Counted from the stretch's first letter, positions 8,403 to 18,094 are shown. The stretch: DNA of 64,000 nt from Azophilus sp965199705 (GCA_965199705.1 OZ241359.1:2356001-2420000), one strand, 5' to 3'. Made by a program: numbers and translations. Notes: a model not told the origin generated them from the sequence alone.

Positions 8403-9895
8403 GCGACCCTGGGCAGCGGGAGCTTGAGCTTCCCCCGCGAGCATCTTCCCTGGTGGAGAGTCTTCGCGACATGGGTTACTCGCTGCAAACCGCCCTGGCC
8501 GACGTCATTGACAACTCGATTACCGCCCAAGCCCGCAATATCCGGCTACTGGCGGACACGCACCGCGAATCGCCCGCTATCGGCATAGTCGATGACGGAG
8601 TCGGCATGAGCCGCGAGGAACTGATCGAGGCCATGCGGCCCGGCACGCACAATCCCCTTGAAACACGGTCCAGCGCTGACCTCGGGCGTTTCGGGCTTGG
8701 CCTGAAGACCGCATCTTTCTCGCAGTGCAGACGTCTTACTGTGTTGACGAGACAAGACTCGGCTCTATCCGGTGCGACATGGGATCTCGACACGGTCGCA
8801 GCACGCGACAGGTGGCTGGTTGGAATCCCGAACGATTTCAATGCGGTTCGCTGGTCGGAGACGCTGCCGCCCAGCGGGACATTGGTGGTCTGGGAAAAGC
8901 TGGATCGACTGGTCAGCCGCGACCGACCGGAAGACAGGCGAGAACTCGTGCAGCAGCTTGACGAGGCAGCCACCCATCTCGAATTTGTCTTTCACCGCTT
9001 CCTCTCAGGCCGCGAAGGCGCGCATGTGACCATCTCGCTGAACGACCGCCCGCTGACGCCCTTCGATCCGTTTCATTTCAACCATCCGGCAACGCAGCAC
9101 CACCCGGAAGAACTGATTCGTCTTGACGGGGCCGAGATCAGAGTCTGGCCCGTGACGCTGCCGCATCACGACAAGATTTCGGCAAGTGATTGGCAGAAAT
9201 TTTCCGGACCCGAGGGCTACGTCGCCAACCAGGGCTTCTACCTGTATCGAAATCGACGCCTGATCATGCACGGCACCTGGTTCCGGCTTGCTCGCCAGCT
9301 CGAACTCACGAAACTCGCCCGAGTCGGCATCGACATCCCCAACACGCTTGATGCGGCCTGGAAGATCGACGTCAGAAAGGCGTCAGCACAGCCGCCACCA
9401 CTCGTTCGAGAACGCCTGCGCAGCATCGTGGAGCGCATTGGCGCGCCATCGCGTCGAACCTACGAACGGCGTGGCGCCAGATTGACAGAAAACAGCCGAC
9501 TCCCTGTGTGGAAAAGAGTACAGAACAAGAATCAGATTTCCTACCACGTCGACGCGGAACATCCGATATTGTCCACTTTCCGAGACGAACTCGAATCTGG
9601 CAAGGCGCAGGAGTTTGAGCGGATTCTCCGCCTGCTTGCCGCAACCTTTCCTCTGGAAGCACTGCATGTGGACATCAGCGCAAATCCCGGAAAAATCGAT
9701 TCTTCTGAAATCGAGTTGCAAGACCTGCAAGTGATCGTCTCCCAAGTGTGGCAGATCCTGGCGCGTCGCGGACTTTCCCCGACGGAGATCGAAAGTCGAA
9801 TGCAAACGGCTGATCCTTTCAGGTCCCAATGGGAAGACACAAATCGTCTTCTGGCGGATCTGCTCAATCAAACCCAAGGAACCGGAAATCGATGA
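8399..9895 (+). CDS. MORC/MutL-like GHKL ATPase of a restriction system
   Basis: A 498-residue protein with an N-terminal GHKL (Bergerat-fold) ATPase: N box ALADVIDNSITAQA (about residues 34-47), G1 box VDDGVGMSREEL, and the lid/G2 segment DLGRFGLGLKTASFSQC, which resembles the prokaryotic MORC/MutL-like class rather than histidine kinases. A second S5-like domain follows (YVANQGFYLYRNRRLIMHG and IDIPNTLDAAWKIDVRKA), as in GHKL ATPases that clamp DNA. The C-terminus is unassigned. Coupled to its neighbours on both sides by 4-bp ATGA overlaps. From the family, I infer an ATP-gated DNA clamp that works with the Z1 and nuclease proteins. Confidence 0.9.
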   Translation: MSDPGQRELELPPRASSLVESLRDMGYSLQTALADVIDNSITAQARNIRLLADTHRESPAIGIVDDGVGMSREELIEAMRPGTHNPLETRSSADLGRFGLGLKTASFSQCRRLTVLTRQDSALSGATWDLDTVAARDRWLVGIPNDFNAVRWSETLPPSGTLVVWEKLDRLVSRDRPEDRRELVQQLDEAATHLEFVFHRFLSGREGAHVTISLNDRPLTPFDPFHFNHPATQHHPEELIRLDGAEIRVWPVTLPHHDKISASDWQKFSGPEGYVANQGFYLYRNRRLIMHGTWFRLARQLELTKLARVGIDIPNTLDAAWKIDVRKASAQPPPLVRERLRSIVERIGAPSRRTYERRGARLTENSRLPVWKRVQNKNQISYHVDAEHPILSTFRDELESGKAQEFERILRLLAATFPLEALHVDISANPGKIDSSEIELQDLQVIVSQVWQILARRGLSPTEIESRMQTADPFRSQWEDTNRLLADLLNQTQGTGNR

Positions 9896-12594
9896 CTGAA
9901 CTCGAACAACTGAAGGTGGCGGTCAGAAGCCTCTTGGCCCATGAGCTACCCACGCAGGCACTGATCCGGAAAACTATCGCAGGCTGGAGACGAGTCTTCC
10001 CGAGCGTGACCGATGAGGAGGCAGAAGAACTGGCGCTCCATTTCGAAGCCGTTCACGGCGTTCGAATGACGGACGGCGCTGCTTTGCAGGACCCGGGATT
10101 CGAGCCGTGGCTTGAAGGCAAGCGATCAGAGATCAATTTCCGCTACTGGAGTCGATATCGCGAACTCCTGGCCGACAGGGGACTGTCCAGCCAGGTTCTC
10201 GGCGGAATGAGCAACGTGACCGACAGGATACTCGGACTTCTCGAGAATCCCGAGAAGCCGGGCCGATGGGACCGCCGAGGCATGGTCATGGGCCATGTCC
10301 AGTCGGGAAAGACGGCCAATTACATCGGCGTGGTAAACAAGGCTGCCGACGCCGGGTACCGGGTCATAATCATTATCGCCGGGCTGCACAACAAACTGCG
10401 GGACCAGACTCAGCGTCGCGTGGATGAGGGCTTTATCGGCAGAACCACCAGCGGGTCACGCCAAAACGAACTCAGGCGCACCATTCTGGGCGTGGGCTGC
10501 TATGCCCCTCGTCCTACTCCGAGCGCCTTCACAACCTCACACCGGGACTTTCACAAGAGGATCGCCGAAAGTGTGAACGTCCCACTGAGAAACCTCACTG
10601 AGCCAGCAGTATTCGTGATCAAGAAGAATGTAACCACGCTTCGCAATCTGATTGACTGGCTCACGATTCACAATTCTCGCCTTGGAACACAGAAGATTCA
10701 GGAGCCGATGCTGCTGATCGACGATGAAGCGGACAATGCTTCGATAAACATCAGCCGCATGGACGAGGTATCTCGAATCAACGGGCAGATCCGCGAGCTC
10801 CTCGGTCTCTTCGAGCGGAGCAACTACGTCGGCTACACGGCCACACCCTTCGCAAACATCTTCATCGACCCGGATTCTGAAGACGCGATGGTGGGGCACG
10901 ACCTGTTCCCACGCGATTTCATTGTCAGCCTTGATCCACCAACCAATTATTTTGGCCCATTACAGGTATTCGGGAACAACGGAAACCCGATCCTCCAGGA
11001 TATCGACGATCATGAAGACCTGTTGCCAACCTCGCATCGGATTGACCATACCGTAGCCGAGTTACCGAAAAGCCTCGAAGAGGCCATTCGCGTCTTCATA
11101 TTGGCGCGCGCCGTCCGATTGACGAGAGGAGAGGCTCGGTCTCATAACTCGATGCTCGTAAACGTATCGCGCTTCGTGGCGGTGCAAAGGCAGGTGCGAA
11201 ATGAAATACAGGCCATCGTCGATCAGATCGCTGCGAGTGTCAGGGTCAACGCCGCTCGTCCTGTCGAGGATGCGCTCGGCGACCCCAGTCTGGCTGATCT
11301 GCATCGTACCTATGAGAACCACTATGCCAACCATATCGATGAATCCTGGCCGAAAGTTCAGGAGCAACTGCACACGAGCGCCAGTGCGATAAGCGTCGTC
11401 GAGATTAACAGTCGATCAGGCGGCGCCCTCGACTACTCGGAACGTGAAGCACAGGGACTTAACGTGATTGCTGTCGGTGGCTTCTCGCTGTCGCGGGGCC
11501 TGACTCTGGAAGGCTTGACAGTGAGTTACTTCCTTCGTCGCTCGATGATGTACGACACCCTGTTCCAGATGGGCCGATGGTTCGGATATCGTGTTGGATA
11601 CGAAGACCTTTGCCGCATCTGGATGCCAGAGGAGGCCCAGGGTTGGTACGAGCACATCTCCGAATCTGTCGAGGAACTGCGGGAAGAACTGGCCAGGATG
11701 CAAAGCGCCAACGCCACGCCGAGGGATTTCGGTCTCAAGGTTCGCAGTCACCCGGACAGCCTCGTGGTCACGGCACGCAACAAGATTGGTTCCGGGCAGC
11801 GCCACACGGTTCTGATCGGCCTGGCAAATAGTTTTGTAGAAACCGCAATCCTTGATCGCAGAGAGAATATCGTCAATTCAAATCTTGGGGCGGCTGTGCG
11901 ATTTGCTGATGCGATGCGCGCCCAGGGTCAGGCTCCGGAAGGCGGGGAGGTCTGGCACGGGGGACGGTTGGTTCGAGATGTCCATGTAGAAAATGTCGAT
12001 GCTTTTCTGGCAGCCTTCAGAAATCACCCAGGCTCTCCGCTGACCGAGGTCGAACCAGTGCGCACCTATATCTCACAAAGGGCCAATGACGAACTGAACC
12101 GATGGGATGTGCTTTTTGCCGGAATCGAGAAACCAACAGACAACTCGCTGGTCGATCGCAGTCTGGGCTTTGAACTTGTCTGCCAGCAGCGAACTGAAGG
12201 CAAACGCAGCGACCGGTCCGTACTGATGGTGACGAACAAGCAGCGAGTCAGCTCTCGGGGGATCACCAAAGCCGGGCTGACCGATGTACAGATAGAGGAA
12301 GCCGAGCACAGTTACCGGACGAGCAAAGCTGACGCGTCCAGGAATTACCCGGACAAGATATACACTGAAGCTCGAAGCAGGCCGCTGCTTGTCATCCATC
12401 TTCTTGCTATCAACGCCAGATTCACTGGCCTGAACCGAGACAGGCCCGTAGCGGCTTGGAGCATCAGCTTTCCCAAGACCGGTCTTCCGGAAAACACTGT
12501 CGAGTACGTCATCAACACCACCTGGATGCGGGAGTACTGCGGCGAGGACGACTCGGATGAAGATGACGAGAACGGCGACCATGGCCAGGACTGA
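9892..12594 (+). CDS. Z1 domain protein (superfamily II helicase-like ATPase)
   Basis: A 900-residue protein of the Z1 family. Helicase motifs in order: Walker A GHVQSGKTANYIGVV (about residues 141-155), RVIIIIAGLHNKLRDQTQRR, Walker B LLIDDEADNASIN, motif III VGYTATPFANIFID, and late motifs GGFSLSRGLTLEGLTVSYFL and QMGRWFGYRVGYEDLCRIW. It starts at the ATG overlapping the previous stop (ATGA), giving MTELEQLKV; the longer frame from 9829 lies inside the upstream gene. The C-terminal about 250 residues are unassigned. Z1 proteins recur in MORC-linked defence operons and are thought to remodel or translocate DNA. Confidence 0.92.
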   Translation: MTELEQLKVAVRSLLAHELPTQALIRKTIAGWRRVFPSVTDEEAEELALHFEAVHGVRMTDGAALQDPGFEPWLEGKRSEINFRYWSRYRELLADRGLSSQVLGGMSNVTDRILGLLENPEKPGRWDRRGMVMGHVQSGKTANYIGVVNKAADAGYRVIIIIAGLHNKLRDQTQRRVDEGFIGRTTSGSRQNELRRTILGVGCYAPRPTPSAFTTSHRDFHKRIAESVNVPLRNLTEPAVFVIKKNVTTLRNLIDWLTIHNSRLGTQKIQEPMLLIDDEADNASINISRMDEVSRINGQIRELLGLFERSNYVGYTATPFANIFIDPDSEDAMVGHDLFPRDFIVSLDPPTNYFGPLQVFGNNGNPILQDIDDHEDLLPTSHRIDHTVAELPKSLEEAIRVFILARAVRLTRGEARSHNSMLVNVSRFVAVQRQVRNEIQAIVDQIAASVRVNAARPVEDALGDPSLADLHRTYENHYANHIDESWPKVQEQLHTSASAISVVEINSRSGGALDYSEREAQGLNVIAVGGFSLSRGLTLEGLTVSYFLRRSMMYDTLFQMGRWFGYRVGYEDLCRIWMPEEAQGWYEHISESVEELREELARMQSANATPRDFGLKVRSHPDSLVVTARNKIGSGQRHTVLIGLANSFVETAILDRRENIVNSNLGAAVRFADAMRAQGQAPEGGEVWHGGRLVRDVHVENVDAFLAAFRNHPGSPLTEVEPVRTYISQRANDELNRWDVLFAGIEKPTDNSLVDRSLGFELVCQQRTEGKRSDRSVLMVTNKQRVSSRGITKAGLTDVQIEEAEHSYRTSKADASRNYPDKIYTEARSRPLLVIHLLAINARFTGLNRDRPVAAWSISFPKTGLPENTVEYVINTTWMREYCGEDDSDEDDENGDHGQD

Positions 12595-13585
12595 CCATTG
12601 GAGCAGTCTGGATCCGCCGATTGGCGTGTCGAGCATCAGTGCGCGGCGCATACCGGAAATCGGGACATCGGACTGGGGGCTCTATTGGGCGTTGGATGGC
12701 CAAGGTCAGTGTCTGCTCATTCTTCAGCACCGCGCCGAACAGCCCAGGTCGCGACGCCTGCCCAGGCTGCGTGGACTCCTTGTGGAAACCCAACCAGTGG
12801 AAGACGCGCCTGGGCAGAGGCTCATCATTCGCCTGAGGGACCGCGATCAGCGGGCAGTATTTCACCGTTTCTGCTCGGACATCGTTGAAGCCACCCAGGT
12901 TTCCCGCTCCGGGGCCGAGGCGGTCGAACTCTTTCTCGGCCGCACGTGGCGCTGGCGCCGCTTGCTGAGAAGCGGAAGCGATGGCCGACTGAGCCGGGAG
13001 GAGCAACGGGGCCTCGTCGGCGAACTCTGCTTTCTGGAGCGCCATCTCATTCCGGCGATCGGGCCGGTCGGCGCAATTGATGCATGGACCGGCCCGGACG
13101 ACGCGCCAAAAGATTTTCAGATCGGCTGGACAAGCGTCGAAGCCAAGAGCCGGTCGCCGCATACGCCGTTCATACGAATCTCTTCAGCGGATCAGCTCGA
13201 TGCTTCGGCAACGACACGTCTGTTTCTCTACGTCCTCGAAGTATCCGGAGCGCCGGGAGATTCAGCGGCGGTCACGGTGACAGATGTTGCTTCGCGTGTT
13301 CGTGAAGCGATTGCCGCCCTTGATGCGTCCGCAGTCGTCCAGTTCGAAGAGCGCCTGAACGAAAGCGGGCTGGACTGGAACGACGACTACTCGGACAACC
13401 TGATGTTGATCGGAGGCGAGTCTGCTTACGAAGTGGCCGAGGGATTCCCCCGTATCACGCCTGCGGCGACCCTTCCGGGCGTGGAGGACGTGACGTATTC
13501 GGTTGTCCTTTCGCGGTGCGAGGATTTTCTCGTTGACGTGACAGCCATGATTCAGGCGATGGTCGGAGAACCGGATGGAACTTGA
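12581..13585 (+). CDS. PD-(D/E)XK motif protein (DUF4420)
   Basis: Nuclease-fold protein of the DUF4420 family: GLVGELCFLERHLIP (helix with the leading Glu, about residues 140-154), WTGPDDAPKDFQI (Asp after a turn) and VEAKSRSPHTPFIRIS (the E-x-K core), together a full D...ExK set. It likely supplies a DNA-cleaving activity in the island. The ATG at 12581 lies inside the Z1 3' end (overlap 14 bp); an alternative ATG at 12557 would add eight residues. It overlaps the downstream AIPR gene by 11 bp. About 334 residues. Gene order Z1-DUF4420-AIPR is recurrent in predicted restriction systems, which supports the call. Confidence 0.88.
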   Translation: MARTDHWSSLDPPIGVSSISARRIPEIGTSDWGLYWALDGQGQCLLILQHRAEQPRSRRLPRLRGLLVETQPVEDAPGQRLIIRLRDRDQRAVFHRFCSDIVEATQVSRSGAEAVELFLGRTWRWRRLLRSGSDGRLSREEQRGLVGELCFLERHLIPAIGPVGAIDAWTGPDDAPKDFQIGWTSVEAKSRSPHTPFIRISSADQLDASATTRLFLYVLEVSGAPGDSAAVTVTDVASRVREAIAALDASAVVQFEERLNESGLDWNDDYSDNLMLIGGESAYEVAEGFPRITPAATLPGVEDVTYSVVLSRCEDFLVDVTAMIQAMVGEPDGT

Positions 13586-15647
13586 GGAGTTTGCCAGCGA
13601 ATTTCTTCAGGGCGTGCTGGCAGAGTCCGATGCGGACGGGCAATTTACCGAGGACGTCTTCTTCCAGAAATTCTGCGAGATATTGATGGAGGCCGGGGAA
13701 CTCGATGCTGCTGATCGGGTTCCCTACCGCGCCCCCGCCAGGGGAATCCGGGTTGACGGCTACGGTGGCGATCCCCTGGAAACAGCTCGCGTGCTGAACC
13801 TGATCGTTCTCGATTTCAATCGTGATCCTGTTCCTGGACGCCTTACCGGAACGGAGATGGACGCCGCTTTTCGGCGCCTGTCCAACTTCCTGCGACAAGC
13901 GCTGAACCGGCGTTGGCGTGATGCGCTGGAAGAGACCAGTCCGGCGTTCGGATTGGCCGACCTGATCGCAAAGCGTTGGGGAGGCGTGGCCAGAATTCGC
14001 TTTCTGCTGGTCAGCAACCGGGCTTTGAGCGAACGGGTTGACGGTCGTCCCGCCGGCGAAGTCGAGGGCAAACAGATCTCCTACAGTGTCTGGGACATCC
14101 GCCGTCTCCACGCCCTCACTACGGCCGGGGACGGTAGCGAGGACATCGAGATCAACCTGGTCGAAGACTTCGGGGGATCGATCCCGATCCTGCGCGCCCA
14201 GAAGTCGGCAGACGATCACGAGTCCTGGCTCGCGGTCCTTCCCGGAGATGTGCTTGCCAGCATCTACGATCGGTGGGGCGCACGCCTGCTCGAACAGAAC
14301 GTTCGGGTGTTTCTTCAGGCGCGTGGAAAAGTCAATCGAGGCATCAGGAATACTCTGGAAAACGAACCATCCATGTTCTTCGCCTACAACAATGGCATCA
14401 CTGCCACCGCGGAGAAGGTGGATATCGTGACTGAGGGTGGACAGTTGCGGCTGCGCGGCCTCCGAAATTTCCAGATCGTGAACGGTGGACAGACGACTGC
14501 CTCCATTCACGTCGCCAAGCTCCGAAAGGTCGATCTTGGCCAGACATTTGTGCAGATGAAGCTCTCCGTGGTGACAGCGGAACGAGCCAACGATCTGGTG
14601 CCTCGAATCTCCGAGTATGCGAACAGCCAGAACCGGGTCAGCGCAGCCGACTTCTTTGCCAATCACCCCTTTCACGTTCGCATCGAGAGTTTCTCCCGCA
14701 GGATGTATGCACCCTCTCCCGATGGAACGTTCAGACAAAGCAAGTGGTTCTATGAGCGAGCACGCGGCCAGTATGCCGATGCCCGCGCCAACCTCACGCC
14801 ATCCGGGCGCAGGAAATTCGACCTGGAAAATCCCCGCAAACAACTCGTCACCAAGACAGATCTGGCCAAGTTCGTGGCCGTATGGGATGGGCGTCCACAT
14901 GAGGTGAGCCGTGGCGCACAAAAGAATTTTGCTGCGTTTGCGGAGCGAGTCGGCCGGGCTTGGGAAAAGACGCCCGATGACTTCAACGAAGCGTGGTATC
15001 GAATGGCAATTGCCAAGGCAATCGTGTTCAAGGCCACCGAGCGAATCGTCTCGGCCCAATCGTGGTACCACGGCGGCTATCGCGCGAACATAGTTGCATA
15101 CACGATTGCCAGGATCGCCCATGACGTCACCGAACTGAAACGCGCGATCGATTTCGAGGTCATCTGGCGCAAGCAATCGCCAGGAACCGCCTTGGAAGAA
15201 GTCATTGCAATCGTAGCGGAGCAGATTCATCAGACCCTGATCAATCCGCCAACCGGCATGAGCAACGTAACCGAATGGGCCAAGCAGCAGGCGTGCTGGG
15301 CGCGAGCGCGCGAGATTGCTGTGGACTGGCCGGATTCGTTCCTTCAGGAATTGATTTCAGTTGGCGAGCAACGCGATGCGGCCAAAAGCGCGCGACGCGA
15401 GCAACGCGAGCTCAACGGAATCGAAGCACAGATGGCGGTCGTCCGAGCTGGAGGTGAGTTCTGGCGCAAAGCCCTTGATTGGGGCCGAGCACGAGACCTG
15501 CTTGTACCAACCGAGTCACGCTTGCTGGAAGTCGCAGCACGTATTCCCAGGAGCGCACCCACAGACAAGCAGTCATCCCGGATAATCGAGACGTTGGCAA
15601 AGCTACAGCAGGAAGGCTATGCCGAGCGCCTTCCCGAGACCAGTTGA
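13575..15647 (+). CDS. AIPR family protein (abortive-infection phage resistance)
   Basis: 690-residue protein matching the AIPR family, named after the lactococcal AbiR-type phage-resistance protein. Visible conserved stretches are FFAYNNGITATAEKV (about residues 269-283), FQIVNGGQTTASIHVAKL, RISEYANSQNRVSAADFFAN, and KSWFYERARGQYADA-like segments (KWFYERARGQYADARA). These are characteristic of AIPR, whose biochemical activity is not established; a nuclease or effector role is suspected. It is the last gene of the coupled cluster and is followed within 2 bp by an IS5 remnant. A long open frame on the opposite strand across it is a coding shadow. Confidence 0.9.
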   Translation: MELEEFASEFLQGVLAESDADGQFTEDVFFQKFCEILMEAGELDAADRVPYRAPARGIRVDGYGGDPLETARVLNLIVLDFNRDPVPGRLTGTEMDAAFRRLSNFLRQALNRRWRDALEETSPAFGLADLIAKRWGGVARIRFLLVSNRALSERVDGRPAGEVEGKQISYSVWDIRRLHALTTAGDGSEDIEINLVEDFGGSIPILRAQKSADDHESWLAVLPGDVLASIYDRWGARLLEQNVRVFLQARGKVNRGIRNTLENEPSMFFAYNNGITATAEKVDIVTEGGQLRLRGLRNFQIVNGGQTTASIHVAKLRKVDLGQTFVQMKLSVVTAERANDLVPRISEYANSQNRVSAADFFANHPFHVRIESFSRRMYAPSPDGTFRQSKWFYERARGQYADARANLTPSGRRKFDLENPRKQLVTKTDLAKFVAVWDGRPHEVSRGAQKNFAAFAERVGRAWEKTPDDFNEAWYRMAIAKAIVFKATERIVSAQSWYHGGYRANIVAYTIARIAHDVTELKRAIDFEVIWRKQSPGTALEEVIAIVAEQIHQTLINPPTGMSNVTEWAKQQACWARAREIAVDWPDSFLQELISVGEQRDAAKSARREQRELNGIEAQMAVVRAGGEFWRKALDWGRARDLLVPTESRLLEVAARIPRSAPTDKQSSRIIETLAKLQQEGYAERLPETS

Positions 15648-15648
15648 C

Positions 15649-15741
15649 ATGTACCCGAACAAGGAAGCGGCGCGGCCAGGACCGGAGATGCGCCAGACGA
15701 AGAAGGGCAACCAGTGGTACTTCGGGATGAAGGCGTACTAA
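15649..15741 (+). pseudogene. IS5-family transposase fragment
   Basis: A 30-codon open stretch whose centre reads RQTKKGNQWYFGMKA, the near-invariant motif of IS5-family (IS1031/IS5 subgroup) transposases preceding the second catalytic Asp; here a TAA follows at GMKAY. The rest of the transposase and both inverted repeats are gone. It lies 2 bp after the AIPR stop and 40 bp from the ptsP stop, exactly at the right edge of the defence island, and is probably a footprint of an element involved in the island's arrival or rearrangement. Confidence 0.8.
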
Positions 15742-15781
15742 GTCAGAGGTTCCCTGGCCCCCCGGAACGCGCACAGCTTGA

Positions 15782-18091
15782 TCATGCTGCCTCATCCGGC
15801 GTTGAGCTGGCCTCGGCGCGTCCCCTGGGTCTCGGCATCAGGCGCGCAAGACCGGCTTCGATCAGCTGTTCTTCCATGTAGTGACGAATGTCCTCGGCGG
15901 CGCTCATCTTCAGCACTCGCGCCAACATGCGGCGTGCATCGCTACGGCGCATGTTGCGCAGCGCCCACTTCACCCTGGGCAGATTGGTGGCGTTCATGGA
16001 CAGCACCTGATAACCCATCGCCATCAGCAGCACGGCGCCGCTGGGCGTGCCGGCCAGTTCGCCGCAAATGCCCACGCCCTTGCGCTCTGCGTGTGCATGC
16101 CGCGCCACCTCGCGCAGGGCGCGCAGGACAGCCGGGTGGAAATCGCGATACAGGCCGGCGACCCGGGCGTTGTTGCGGTCCACGGCCAGCATGTACTGGG
16201 TGAGATCGTTGGAGCCGACGGCTAGGAAATCCACGCACCTGGCCAGTTCCCGCGCCTGATAAACCGCCGCCGGCACCTCCACCATCACGCCGATGCGCGG
16301 CGGCTTGACGTTATAGCCTTCTTCCAGCACTTCGGCATAGGCCTGGCGCACCAGCTTGGTGGCTTCTTCCACTTCGGAAAGATTGGACACCATGGGCAAC
16401 ATGATCCGGAGTACGCCCTTCAGACCGGCGTTGGCCTTCAGCATGGCCCTGGCCTGGACAACAAAGATTTCCGGATGATCCAGCGTCACACGAATACCGC
16501 GCCAGCCGAGAAACGGATTTTCTTCGCTGATCGGAAAGTAGCTCAGCGCCTTGTCTCCGCCAATGTCCAGCGTGCGCATGGTGACCGGACGCGGCTCGAA
16601 GGCCGCCATGTGTTCGCGGTAAAGGGAGCGCTGTTCGTCTTCGGTGGGAAAGCGGTCCTCCGTCATGAACGGCACCTCCGTGCGAAACAGGCCGATGCCC
16701 TCTGCGCCGCGCTCCAGGGAGCGGGATATGTCGCTGGTCAGGCCGATGTTTACCCACAGCAGGGTGCGCCAGCCATCCAGGGTGACGCAGGGCAGTCCGT
16801 GCAGCTCGTCGAGCTGCGAATCGAATGCCTCCTCCGCCTGCATGACTTCCCGGTACTGCTCGGTCAAATGAGCGGAAGGATTGGCATATACCTCGCCATA
16901 GTGGCCATCGACGATCACCGGCTGGCCATCCAGGTCGTATATCGGCAGATCGACTGCGCCCATCACAGCAGGGATGTCCAGCGCGTGCGCCATGATGGCA
17001 ACGTGCGAGGTGACTGATCCGCGCCGGGAGACCAGGCCCTTCAGTTGCTCCGCCGGCACTGTCGTAATCATGCTGGGCGTGATTTCGTCCGCCACCAGAA
17101 TCGTCTCTGGCGGAAACTCGTGCTTGCGGGCGCGGATGTCCTGCAGGTAGGCCAGCACCCGAAGTCCCAGATCCTCCACGTCCGTGGCCCGTTCGCGCAG
17201 ATAGGCGTCCGTCATCCGCTCGAACCCGCGCATGTGTTCCCGGATTACTTGACACAGGGCGCCCTGCGCCCACTGGCCGCGGCGGATGCGCTGCCGCACT
17301 TCGCCGGTGAGCGCGTCGTCGTCGAGCATGTGCAGATACACATCGAATAGCGCCAGTTCTTCGGGCGGCAAGCTACCGGCAAACTGCTCGCCGATCTGGC
17401 CCAGATCGCCACGCACCCGGTCCACCGCCCGGTCGAAGGCGGCCAGTTCAACCTCCGGGTCTTCCGCCTCCCGGTCGGGCACATTGTCCAGGCTGGTGAG
17501 TGGTTGCATGGGCACGGCAACGCCCATGCCAACGCCCGGCGAACCGGCGACCCCCACTATGCGCAGGTCCTGGCGCGGATGATCGGCGCTTACCAGCTGG
17601 TGCAGATCACCCACCGCATCCGCGTGCGCGATGATGCTGGCGAGCTGCGTGGCAAGCGTCACCAGAAAGGCTTCTTCGTCACTGCGAAAACGTCGCTTGC
17701 GCCGCTGCTGCGCCACCAGCACGCCGAGCACTTCGCGCTGATGAATGATCGGCACGCCGAGGAAGGCATTGAACGGGTATTCGCCAAGCTCCGGCACATG
17801 CCAGTAGCGCGGGTGCAGCCTGGCCTCCTGCAGATTGATCGGCTCGGCGCGTTCATCGACCAGGCCAACCAGCCCCTTGTGGCGGTCGATCCGGGCCTTG
17901 CCGACCATCTCCGAATTCAAACCTTCGTTGGCCGCAAAGAGATACTGGCGACGGTCCGGCGTTTTCAGATACACCGAACACACCTCCGTGCCCAGCGTCT
18001 GACATATCTCGCGAACGATGAGATCAAGCGCCTCGTTGAAGGCCGGGACGCGCCCCACCTCCTGAACGATTCGTCTGAGCTCGGCGAGCAT
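15782..18091 (-). CDS. ptsP: phosphoenolpyruvate--protein phosphotransferase PtsP (EI-Ntr)
   Basis: First enzyme of the nitrogen-related PTS: autophosphorylates from PEP and passes phosphate to NPr. 769 residues, full length. N-terminal GAF domain (LRRIVQEVGRVPAFNEAL to about residue 165) that in relatives senses glutamine/2-oxoglutarate, then the EI N-domain, the phospho-His swivel GSVTSHVAIMAHALDIPAVMG (in parts), and the PEP-binding barrel with LFRTEVPFM and VGSNDLTQYMLAVDR. It follows rppH by 3 bp on the same strand, as in E. coli. In E. coli lgt comes next; here the defence island intervenes. Confidence 0.96.
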   Translation of the reverse strand: MLAELRRIVQEVGRVPAFNEALDLIVREICQTLGTEVCSVYLKTPDRRQYLFAANEGLNSEMVGKARIDRHKGLVGLVDERAEPINLQEARLHPRYWHVPELGEYPFNAFLGVPIIHQREVLGVLVAQQRRKRRFRSDEEAFLVTLATQLASIIAHADAVGDLHQLVSADHPRQDLRIVGVAGSPGVGMGVAVPMQPLTSLDNVPDREAEDPEVELAAFDRAVDRVRGDLGQIGEQFAGSLPPEELALFDVYLHMLDDDALTGEVRQRIRRGQWAQGALCQVIREHMRGFERMTDAYLRERATDVEDLGLRVLAYLQDIRARKHEFPPETILVADEITPSMITTVPAEQLKGLVSRRGSVTSHVAIMAHALDIPAVMGAVDLPIYDLDGQPVIVDGHYGEVYANPSAHLTEQYREVMQAEEAFDSQLDELHGLPCVTLDGWRTLLWVNIGLTSDISRSLERGAEGIGLFRTEVPFMTEDRFPTEDEQRSLYREHMAAFEPRPVTMRTLDIGGDKALSYFPISEENPFLGWRGIRVTLDHPEIFVVQARAMLKANAGLKGVLRIMLPMVSNLSEVEEATKLVRQAYAEVLEEGYNVKPPRIGVMVEVPAAVYQARELARCVDFLAVGSNDLTQYMLAVDRNNARVAGLYRDFHPAVLRALREVARHAHAERKGVGICGELAGTPSGAVLLMAMGYQVLSMNATNLPRVKWALRNMRRSDARRMLARVLKMSAAEDIRHYMEEQLIEAGLARLMPRPRGRAEASSTPDEAA

Positions 18092-18094
18092 CGG

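Noticed and set aside
13455..15230. 591-codon open frame on the minus strand
   Set aside because: It is fully antisense to the AIPR gene, which has clear motifs. The frame has no recognisable domain and follows from GC-rich codon bias.
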